Shown in pieces: positions 1-5,580 of a stretch of DNA of 15,839 nucleotides (positions within the stretch are counted from its first letter, which is position 1; each line of letters starts with the position of its first letter). A program made the translations under genes and the position numbers. This stretch comes from CAZVUW01 sp964629825 (lineage in GTDB: Bacteria; Actinomycetota; Nitriliruptoria; Euzebyales; Egibacteraceae): NCBI GenBank assembly GCA_964629825.1, contig CAZVUW010000078.1, positions 1-15,839 on the forward strand, in the 5' to 3' direction. Under the pieces are notes generated by a model. That model was not told where the DNA came from. It was given only the letters and a program-made list of their open reading frames with translations, and made no database searches.

Positions 1-676
1 CATGCTCTGGTATCGCGGCGTGCCGCTGCTGACGCACCTCGAGGAGGTGCACATCGCCAGCGACCGCAACCTGATCGACGTGCGCTTCCCGGTCCAGTGG
101 GTGATCCGCCCCCAGAACGACGAGCACCACGACTACCGCGGCTACGCGGGCACGGTCGCGGGCGGGGTGCTGAAGCCCGGTGACGACGTCGTGGTCCTCC
201 AGAGCGGGCTGCAGACGACCATCGCGAGCATCGACACCTACGACGGCCCGGTGGACCAGGCGTTCCCACCCATGTCGGTGGTGGTGCGCCTGGCCGACGA
301 CATCGACGTGTCACGCGGCGACATGCTGGTGCGCCCGGGCAACCAGCCCACCACGGGCCAGGACCTGGACGTGATGGTGTGCTGGATGACGGACCGGCCG
401 CTGACGCCGCGGATGATGCTCGCTGTCAAGCACACCACCAAGAGCGTTCGGGCGATGGTGACGGGCATCAACTACCGCCTCGACATCAACACCCTGCACC
501 GTGATGAGTCGGCCAGCCGCCTGGAGCTGAACGACATCGGGCGCATCACGCTGCGGGCGACCGCTCCGCTGCACTACGACCCGTACACGCGCAACCGCAC
601 GACCGGCAGCCTCATCCTCATCGACGAGGCGACCAACACGACCGTCGGCGCGGCGATGATCCTCGGCGACCGCTGA
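1..676 (+). CDS. cysN: Sulfate adenylyltransferase subunit 1 (CysN), 3' part
   Basis: This is the C-terminal part of the GTPase subunit of ATP sulfurylase, which with CysD activates sulfate to adenylyl sulfate in the cytoplasm. The frame is open from the window edge. The ATG at position 2 is probably internal, because the residues around it (WYRGVPLLTHLEEV) match the segment that follows the G domain in the family, so the GTP-binding motifs lie upstream. What remains are the two beta-barrel domains of the EF-Tu-like fold, recognisable from VQWVIRPQ, HHDYRGYAGTVAGGV and the closing RNRTTGSLILIDEATN. The protein ends directly after this domain, so there is no fused APS kinase as in CysNC. Only 2 nt separate it from the following acyltransferase gene, so the two are probably co-transcribed. 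The family call is secure; the gene is truncated only by the window. Confidence 0.95.
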   Translation, partial: MLWYRGVPLLTHLEEVHIASDRNLIDVRFPVQWVIRPQNDEHHDYRGYAGTVAGGVLKPGDDVVVLQSGLQTTIASIDTYDGPVDQAFPPMSVVVRLADDIDVSRGDMLVRPGNQPTTGQDLDVMVCWMTDRPLTPRMMLAVKHTTKSVRAMVTGINYRLDINTLHRDESASRLELNDIGRITLRATAPLHYDPYTRNRTTGSLILIDEATNTTVGAAMILGDR

Positions 677-678
677 CC

Positions 679-1275
679 TTGCGACTCTGGATCGTCGGGG
701 CGGGCGGCTTCGGGCGCGAGACCCTCGACGCCTGTCTGGCCGCGGGGGTTGAGGTCGCCGCCTTCGCCGACGAGGCGCGGGCCGGTGAGTCCGTGCGAGG
801 TCTTGCGGTCGTCCCGGTCGCGGATCTCGGCGCCGGTGCGGCTGTCATAGCGATAGCGGCCCCCGACGCCCGCGTGCGCCTTGGTGCGGAGCTGCGTGCC
901 CGCGGCATCACCCTGGAGACGGTGGTGCACCCGCGGGCGATCATCGGCCCCGAGACGACCCTCGACGACGGCTGCGTGGTCCTCGGCGGGGCGCACATCT
1001 CGTCGAGCTGCACGCTCGGCCCCCAGGTGCAGATCAACTACAACGCCACGATCGGGCACGACGCCGTCCTCGAGGAGGCGGTCACCGTGCTGCCGGGTGC
1101 GAACGTCGCCGGCGCGGTCCTGCTGGAGCAGGGCGTCACCGTGGGCTCCAACGCCTGCGTGCTGCAGGGGCTTCGGGTCGGCGCAGGCGCAACCATCGGT
1201 GCCGGTGCGGTGGTCACCCGCGACGTCCCGGCCGGCGCGACGGTGGTGGGGATCCCCGCCCGCCCGGTGGGCTAG
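679..1275 (+). CDS. NeuD/PglD-type sugar O/N-acyltransferase
   Basis: This 198-residue protein looks like an acetyl- or acyl-CoA-dependent transferase acting on a sugar or nucleotide sugar. Residues 1-60 form a small Rossmann-like domain with GAGGFGRE near the start. Residues 85-198 form a left-handed beta-helix of hexapeptide repeats (IGPETT, VGSNAC, VGAGATIGAGAVV) ending in the typical VVGIPARPVG. H127 in NATIGHDAV sits where PglD/NeuD enzymes carry the catalytic histidine. The start is a TTG two bases after the cysN stop, without a clear ribosome site, so translational coupling is likely. Its stop TAG lies in a CTAG that also gives the stop of the opposing epimerase gene. The substrate cannot be read from the sequence. 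The pairing with cysN is unusual, while the nearby epimerase supports a role in surface sugars. Confidence 0.85.
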   Translation: MRLWIVGAGGFGRETLDACLAAGVEVAAFADEARAGESVRGLAVVPVADLGAGAAVIAIAAPDARVRLGAELRARGITLETVVHPRAIIGPETTLDDGCVVLGGAHISSSCTLGPQVQINYNATIGHDAVLEEAVTVLPGANVAGAVLLEQGVTVGSNACVLQGLRVGAGATIGAGAVVTRDVPAGATVVGIPARPVG

Positions 1276-2204
1276 AGGGTCCGGAACCAGGCCAGCGTCT
1301 CGGACAGGCCCTGTCCGAACTCGACCGGCTCCACGTCCGGGAACAGCGAGCGCAGCCGCGTCTGGTCGGCCTGGGAGTCGCGCACGTCTCCGGGGCGCGG
1401 CGGCTGGTGCTCGCGCTCCAGCGCCCGGCCGAGCAGCCCCTCCAGGTCCGCGATCACGTCCAGCAGGCTGCGGCGGGTGCCGAAGGCGAGGTTGACCGGG
1501 CCGGGGAAGGTGACGCGGCGGTCCACCGCGTCGGCGATGACCGCGCAGACCGTGCCCACATAGGTGAAGTCGCGCGTCTGCAGGCCGTCGCCGTGCACGG
1601 GGATGGGGCGGCCGCCGAGGGCCGCATCGATGAACGCGGGGATCACCGCGGCATAGGCGTGGCCGGCAGGCTGGAGCGGCCCGAACACGTTGAAGAAGCG
1701 GAAGGCCAGAACCGGCAGGGAGAACGAGGCCGCGTAGGACAGCGCGTACGACTCGGTCGCCAGCTTGCTGGCGGCATACGGCGACAGCGGCGCGGTCGCC
1801 AGGTCCTCGCTCTTGGGCAGCGTCGGGTTGCCGCCGTAGACGGACGAGGAGGAGGCGACGACGACGTGCGCTCCCCCGGCCTTGCGCGCCGCCTCCAGCA
1901 CCCGCACGGTGCCGGTGGCGTTGGCCTCGTGGCTGGCGAAGGGATCCTGCAGCGAGCGCGGTACGGAGGGCCGGGCCGCCAGGTGGACGATGCTGTCGCT
2001 GCCGGCGCAGACCGCGTCGAGGAGGTCGGGGTCGAGGATGCTGCCGACGTGCAGCTCGACGCCGTCCACGCCCTCCAGGTTGGCCCGCGAGCCGGTCGAC
2101 AGGTCATCGATCACGGCGATCTGGGCCGAGGGCTGGCGTCGGCGCAGGGCGCGCACGAGGTTGGCTCCGATGAAGCCGGCACCGCCGGTGATGGTCACAC
2201 GCAC
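1272..2204 (-). CDS. NAD-dependent nucleotide-sugar epimerase/dehydratase (GalE/WbpP-like)
   Basis: This 310-residue extended short-chain dehydrogenase/reductase probably interconverts UDP-sugars at C4. The NAD-binding GGAGFIG is at residues 7-13 and an acidic VIDDLSTG follows strand 2 near residue 33. The catalytic serine lies in SSSSVYG (about 118-124), and Tyr143 and Lys147 form the YxxxK pair in SPYAASK. FNVFGP and GDGLQTRDFTYV are typical of UDP-glucose or UDP-N-acetylglucosamine 4-epimerases, with WbpP a close type. The chosen GTG start at 2204 has a GGGAAAGG ribosome site about 8 nt upstream (2213-2220); a second GTG lies two codons later. It starts 19 bp after the membrane-protein gene on the same strand, so the two are probably an operon. 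The exact substrate is uncertain. Confidence 0.9.
   Translation of the reverse strand: MRVTITGGAGFIGANLVRALRRRQPSAQIAVIDDLSTGSRANLEGVDGVELHVGSILDPDLLDAVCAGSDSIVHLAARPSVPRSLQDPFASHEANATGTVRVLEAARKAGGAHVVVASSSSVYGGNPTLPKSEDLATAPLSPYAASKLATESYALSYAASFSLPVLAFRFFNVFGPLQPAGHAYAAVIPAFIDAALGGRPIPVHGDGLQTRDFTYVGTVCAVIADAVDRRVTFPGPVNLAFGTRRSLLDVIADLEGLLGRALEREHQPPRPGDVRDSQADQTRLRSLFPDVEPVEFGQGLSETLAWFRTL
1300..1318. terminator. Perfect 8-bp hairpin inside the epimerase coding end
   Basis: TCGGACAG (1300-1307), a 3-nt loop GCC and CTGTCCGA (1311-1318) form a perfect stem. It begins 25 nt after the stop of the plus-strand acyltransferase gene, but lies within the last codons of the opposing epimerase gene. 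No T-tract follows. It may end the cysN transcript; a chance palindrome is also possible. Confidence 0.4.
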
Positions 2205-2223
2205 GCCGGAGGCCTTTCCCGAC

Positions 2224-3057
2224 CTAGACGGTGAAGAATCTGAACTTGGCGGCCAGCTCGGCGGAGAAGGCCATGATGACGGCCAGGTAGAACATCCCGG
2301 TGGCGGCCTGGATCGAGCGACCGCCCTCGGCGGCGAGCTTCCAGACGAACCCGGCGATCAACGCGCACACGCCCACGAGGCCGGCGCCGAGCAGCAGCGA
2401 GAAGCCAGGGATCGAGAGCAGCGGTGACGTGACCGAGCTCAGCTCCGGTGCCGGGTTCAGAGCGGACAGGGCCACGGCCCCCGCGGCCGCGACCACGCCG
2501 GCGATGTAGAAGTAGCTGGAGCGCTCCATGTAGCGCTTCTCGAGCCGGCGCTCCACCAGGTACCAGTGCCCCAGCAGCAGCCCGTACATGGTCGAGCCGA
2601 GGAACACCGCCCCCAGCGCCAGCTCCGCGACCGCCAGCAGCGGCTGGGCCCTGGCCATCCCGAACAGCACGAGCGCGACCACACCGGCCGCGGTGGTGAG
2701 CAGCCCGACCGCCCGCGCGACGGCGTTGTCGCGGATCAGCATCAGGACCAGCCAGAGCACCAGCAGCGCCGCGAAGACGGCCAGCCCCCACAGGGCGCGC
2801 TCGCCGGCGTCGCCGGCTACCCGCACGGCGGTCTCCCCCGCGGCTGCTGCATCACGCTCGACCAGCAGCCGCGCCTCGTCGATCGCCGAGCCGGTGACGG
2901 ACCAGGCCCCCCACGCGCACACCGCCAGGGTTACGCCGGTGAGCAGGAAGAAGCCGCGGCGCACCTTGCCGTAGACGCCACCGCCCCACAGCATCACGGC
3001 TCCGCCGACGGCGGTCTCGAGCAGCACGACCGCCATGACCCCCAGCGGCCCGCTCAT
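2224..3057 (-). CDS. Polytopic membrane protein of unknown function
   Basis: This is a 277-residue integral membrane protein that I cannot assign to a characterised family. About eight hydrophobic segments are visible, near residues 7-26, 36-54, 88-108, 115-133, 143-163, 182-200, 213-237 and 251-270. A more polar stretch (55-87) lies between segments 2 and 3. Residues that stand out are the intramembrane E14, a GHWYLV motif at 163-168 followed by a basic loop (ERRLEKRYMERS), and SAELAAKFRFFT at the C-terminus. I recall similar GHWYL motifs in uncharacterised membrane proteins of other phyla, but cannot check this. The ATG at 3057 is preferred because the frame upstream of it is charged, proline-rich and overlaps the divergent promoter region. 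It probably heads an operon with the epimerase 19 bp downstream. Confidence 0.8.
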   Translation of the reverse strand: MSGPLGVMAVVLLETAVGGAVMLWGGGVYGKVRRGFFLLTGVTLAVCAWGAWSVTGSAIDEARLLVERDAAAAGETAVRVAGDAGERALWGLAVFAALLVLWLVLMLIRDNAVARAVGLLTTAAGVVALVLFGMARAQPLLAVAELALGAVFLGSTMYGLLLGHWYLVERRLEKRYMERSSYFYIAGVVAAAGAVALSALNPAPELSSVTSPLLSIPGFSLLLGAGLVGVCALIAGFVWKLAAEGGRSIQAATGMFYLAVIMAFSAELAAKFRFFTV

Positions 3058-3247
3058 CGGTCGGCTCCGGGGATCGCGACGCTCGCGGTGCTGCGGCGCT
3101 GGCGTGCGGGCACGGTGGGCAGCTCCTGGTCGGATGGGGAACACAGATGCGAGCGCGATTCCGCAACGGCTCGCGCGACGTCCATACTGCCAGCGACCGA
3201 CGGCGCTGGCGAAGCGCTCAAACCAGACCCAACCGACAGGAACCGCC
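3058..3247. promoter_or_regulatory. Divergent intergenic region
   Basis: These 190 bp separate the minus-strand membrane-protein operon from the plus-strand thioesterase operon, so promoters for both should lie here. For the plus strand the best -10 candidate is CATACT at 3183-3188, which would give a leader of roughly 50 nt. No convincing -35 box accompanies it. I see no clear minus-strand promoter and no supported gene. Confidence 0.4.
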
Positions 3248-3679
3248 ATGATCGAGGTCGAAGGCTGCTCCCCCGGCCGACGCGCGACCGTGGAGCTCGT
3301 AGTCGGCGAATCCGACACCGCCCTGGCGATGGGCTCGGGCGATGTTCAGGTGCTGGCGTCGCCACGGGTGCTCGCGCTGGCCGAGCAGGCAGCCGTCCGC
3401 GCCCTCGGGGACTGCCTGCCCGAGGGCAAGACCAGCGTCGGCGCCTGGGGCGAGCTGGAGCACCTGAAGCCGACCCCGATCGGCCGTGCCGTCTTCGCCG
3501 AAGCCGTGCTGCTGGGGGTGCACGGGCGTCGGCTCGAGTTCACGATCACCGTCCGCGACGACGAGGGGGATGAGGTCGCCCACGTACGGCACCACCGCGT
3601 GATCGTGGGACGGGCACGCTTCGAGGAGTCGCTTCGGCCCGAGGGTGCCGCGGCGGCCGCAGGGCGGGATCAGCGCTGA
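3248..3679 (+). CDS. FlK-like hotdog-fold thioesterase
   Basis: This 143-residue cytoplasmic protein belongs to the single hotdog-domain family typified by fluoroacetyl-CoA thioesterase FlK, which hydrolyses acyl-CoA thioesters. The characteristic order is present: VLASPRVLALAEQAA (35-49), then KTSVGAWGELEHLKPTPIG (61-79), then the strand HRVIVGRARFEE near the end. By alignment with the family pattern the catalytic positions are S38 (Thr in FlK), E46 and H72. The ATG at 3248 has an AGGAA ribosome site at 3238-3242 and fits the family length. An in-frame upstream extension exists, but it reads through the promoter region. It is the first gene before the HPr-kinase-like and PqqD-like genes. The acyl substrate is unknown. 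Confidence 0.85.
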   Translation: MIEVEGCSPGRRATVELVVGESDTALAMGSGDVQVLASPRVLALAEQAAVRALGDCLPEGKTSVGAWGELEHLKPTPIGRAVFAEAVLLGVHGRRLEFTITVRDDEGDEVAHVRHHRVIVGRARFEESLRPEGAAAAAGRDQR

Positions 3680-3765
3680 CCGCCGGCGAGCCCCTGGCGG
3701 CGACCGGCGCCCAACCCGGCGCCGCGCTGCTCGGCCCCTACGGCGCCCTCGACCATCGCTTCGAG

Positions 3766-4551
3766 GTGGTGGTCGATCACCCGCTCGTCGCCCGCTGGCT
3801 CGGCGGCGTCCTGGCACCGCTCGAGATCGGAGAGCCCGCCGACGGCCGCTACACGATGACCGGGGATCCGGCGCAGCTGGACTTCGACGGCGAGCCCATC
3901 GCGGAGGGCACCCGCTCGCATGCGCTCGGGATGCTTCTGTGGCACATCAACCGCGAGGCCGTCAGCCGCTCCCCCGACCTGGTCCGCGTGCACGCGGCGG
4001 TGGCGGCACGCGGCGACTCCGCCGTGCTGCTGCCCGCCGAGATGGAGGCGGGCAAGACCACCCTGGTCGCGGGCCTGGTCCGGCGTGGCCTGTCCTACCT
4101 CTCGGACGAGGTCGCCGCTGTAGAGCCCCACAGCCTGCGGGTGCGCGCGTACCCGAAGGCGCTGGCGATCGATCCGGGCTCCTGGTCCGTGCTGGCGGAC
4201 CTTCGCCCCACCCTGGAGGAGGGCATGGAGGCGTTCCTGCCGCCCCAGTGGCTGGTGCCTGCCAACGACATCCGCGCCGAGGCCGTCACGGCGTCGGCCA
4301 CCCCGCGTCTGCTGATCGCCCCTCGCTATGAGGAGGGGGCTGCGACGCGGCTCGAGCCCATCCCCCGGGCCGACGCCTTGCTGCTGACGGCCGCGGCGAC
4401 CTTCGAGCTCTCCGAGCACCCCCGGCGCGACCTCGAGACGCTCGCCGCGGTCCTGCGCGGCTGCGACTGCTACCGGCTGGTGGTCGGCGATCTCGAAGCG
4501 GCCTGCGACGCGGTCCTGGGCGCATTCGACCGCCTCGAGGGGGCGTCATGA
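3766..4551 (+). CDS. HPr kinase-like P-loop protein (PqqD-associated)
   Basis: This protein resembles the HPr Ser kinase/phosphorylase fold, in the subgroup found next to PqqD-like genes rather than true HprK. In the 261-residue form starting at GTG 3766, VHAAVAARGDSAVLLP (75-90) leads into a P-loop AEMEAGKTT (91-99), and YLSDEVAAVEP (111-121) corresponds to the second acidic motif. The first P-loop glycine is replaced by alanine. The true start is doubtful. The same frame stays open back to a TGA at 3571 with no ATG, GTG or TTG before 3766, yet the codons from about 3727 encode LLGPYGALDHRFEV, which looks like the normal N-terminus of such proteins. A CTG at 3676, overlapping the thioesterase TGA, is a possible start. 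The gene overlaps the PqqD-like gene by ATGA. Related kinases phosphorylate lasso peptides; the substrate here is unknown. Confidence 0.8.
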   Translation: MVVDHPLVARWLGGVLAPLEIGEPADGRYTMTGDPAQLDFDGEPIAEGTRSHALGMLLWHINREAVSRSPDLVRVHAAVAARGDSAVLLPAEMEAGKTTLVAGLVRRGLSYLSDEVAAVEPHSLRVRAYPKALAIDPGSWSVLADLRPTLEEGMEAFLPPQWLVPANDIRAEAVTASATPRLLIAPRYEEGAATRLEPIPRADALLLTAAATFELSEHPRRDLETLAAVLRGCDCYRLVVGDLEAACDAVLGAFDRLEGAS

Positions 4552-4841
4552 CCGGAGGGCAGAGTGGCGCCGGCCCCGCGCCGCGCCGCCGAGGAGACAT
4601 CATCGCGGTCGAGCTGGACGGTGAGGCGGTCCTCTACGATCCCCGCAGCGGCAACCTGCACAAGCTCAACACCGCCGGCTCGGTCCTGTGGCGCTGCCTG
4701 GACGGGGACGTGACCGTGGCCCAGCTCGCCGCCGAGGTCGCGGCCGAGACCGGGCAGGCCGACGTCGCCGCGGTCGAGCGTCAGCTCGCCGAATACGTCG
4801 CCCAGCTCGCCGGACTGGGCCTTCTGGAGGGCTCTGACTAG
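4548..4841 (+). CDS. PqqD family (RiPP recognition element) protein
   Basis: This 97-residue protein has the PqqD fold, a winged-helix peptide-binding domain that presents leader peptides to modifying enzymes. The family pattern is clear: EAVLYDPRSGNLHKLNTAG (26-44), SVLWRCLDGDVTVAQLAAEV (45-64) and a C-terminal helix ending AGLGLLEG. An N-terminal tail of about 16 residues rich in Gly, Pro and Arg precedes it. The ATG overlaps the stop of the HPr-kinase-like gene (ATGA at 4548-4551), so the two proteins are probably made together and may form a complex. No radical SAM enzyme, cyclase or protease gene is nearby, so the client peptide is not identified. Confidence 0.87.
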   Translation: MTGGQSGAGPAPRRRGDIIAVELDGEAVLYDPRSGNLHKLNTAGSVLWRCLDGDVTVAQLAAEVAAETGQADVAAVERQLAEYVAQLAGLGLLEGSD

Positions 4842-4925
4842 TCCTCCGAGTCTCCGCCGGGGCCGGGGGACCAGCCCGTTGGGGCGGTTCTTCATCGTGG
4901 GCTCGCTCGCGCGCTTGTGCATCCA

Positions 4926-4931
4926 TACACT
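4926..4931 (+). promoter_or_regulatory. Candidate -10 box of the Tat-exported protein gene
   Basis: TACACT matches the TAnnnT form seen before other genes here. It would place the transcript start near 4938, about 50 nt before the ATG at 4992. No convincing -35 element is visible. The position suggests that the exported protein has its own promoter, separate from the upstream PqqD-like gene. Confidence 0.4.
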
Positions 4932-4991
4932 GCGTTGACCGGCACCCGGGGGCAAGAGGTGCCAAGGGACTGCGGGAATGCGGGGGCGAAG

Positions 4992-5522
4992 ATGTCTGAT
5001 GGTCTGCTGAGCGGAACCCTGAACCGGCGCGAGGCGCTGCGGCGCGCCCTGATCGTCGGCGGTTCGCTGACCGTGGCCGCGCCCGCCGTCCAGGCGGTCA
5101 CCGCCGGATCGGCGCACGCCCAGGTCAGCCCGCCGCCCGGGCCGATGCACGCCATCTCCTTCATCGCCTTCACGTTCTTCTGCAACGGCACCTCTTACAA
5201 GGCGAAGTGGGAGGCCGAGACCGGGCAGTGGGAGCAGCTCGGCTTCGGCGGCAACGGCCTGGCCAACTGCGGCCAGATCGACCACTGGTCCACCGCCACC
5301 CCGGTCAGCGGCCCGCCCTACAACCAGACCCCGATGGGCCCGATCCAGATCACCACAACGCCGCACCCGGACGACCCGTCCGAGGTGGGCACCGCCACGA
5401 TCACGCTGCCGGCTGGCTGCACGTTCGATGACGGCTCCGCGGCGGTGAAGGGCGGCCCGGCCGGCTGCAGCAACCCCCTCGTCTCGGGGCAGTCGGTCAC
5501 GTTCTACGGCAACCCCAAGTAG
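4992..5522 (+). CDS. Tat-exported four-cysteine protein of unknown function
   Basis: This 176-residue protein begins with a twin-arginine signal: LNRREALRRA (10-19), a hydrophobic stretch IVGGSLTVAAPAVQAVTAG, and a likely signal peptidase site AHA|Q at 43/44. The mature part of about 133 residues is rich in Gly, Pro, Thr and Asn and has four cysteines (C64, C93, C143, C159), consistent with two disulfides outside the cell. The C-terminal half looks beta-rich (GPIQITTTPHP, VGTATITLPAGC, GQSVTFYG). There is no lipobox or membrane anchor, so it should be released. ATG 4992 is chosen because the Tat motif then sits at the usual distance; an in-frame GTG at 4917 would add 25 residues and bury the signal. 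I recognise no family. It lies 150 bp after the PqqD-like gene, so a functional link is possible but unproven. Confidence 0.8.
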   Translation: MSDGLLSGTLNRREALRRALIVGGSLTVAAPAVQAVTAGSAHAQVSPPPGPMHAISFIAFTFFCNGTSYKAKWEAETGQWEQLGFGGNGLANCGQIDHWSTATPVSGPPYNQTPMGPIQITTTPHPDDPSEVGTATITLPAGCTFDDGSAAVKGGPAGCSNPLVSGQSVTFYGNPK

Positions 5523-5529
5523 CAGATCT

Positions 5530-5569
5530 CGTCAGGAGGGCGGGCGGTCGGCAGCCCGCCCTCCTGGCG
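5530..5569. terminator. Strong bidirectional hairpin between convergent genes
   Basis: CAGGAGGGCGGGC (5533-5545) pairs perfectly with GCCCGCCCTCCTG (5554-5566) around an 8-nt loop. It extends outward by a T-G wobble and two more pairs. It lies 10 nt after the stop of the Tat-exported protein gene and 14 nt past the pepA stop. No T-tract is present on either strand, which is common in high-GC actinobacteria. It is likely a shared terminator. Confidence 0.75.
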
Positions 5570-5580
5570 TTCCAACTCCG

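Noticed and set aside
1407..2234. A 275-codon plus-strand open frame opposite the epimerase
   Set aside because: The epimerase frame has all family motifs, while this one is compositionally odd and has no recognisable domain.
3571..3766. A frameshift or sequencing error truncating the HPr-kinase-like gene
   Set aside because: The frame is continuous through the upstream coding-like stretch, so no shift is needed; only the start codon is in doubt.
4854..4887. CCGCC ... GGCGG repeat followed by TTCTTC as a terminator after the PqqD-like gene
   Set aside because: The stem is 5 bp with a 24-nt loop, too weak to call.
4842..4991. A possible RiPP precursor gene after the PqqD-like gene
   Set aside because: Only frames of about 10-13 codons are present, such as one from the GTG at 4898 and one from the ATG at 4978, without a ribosome site or leader-core pattern.
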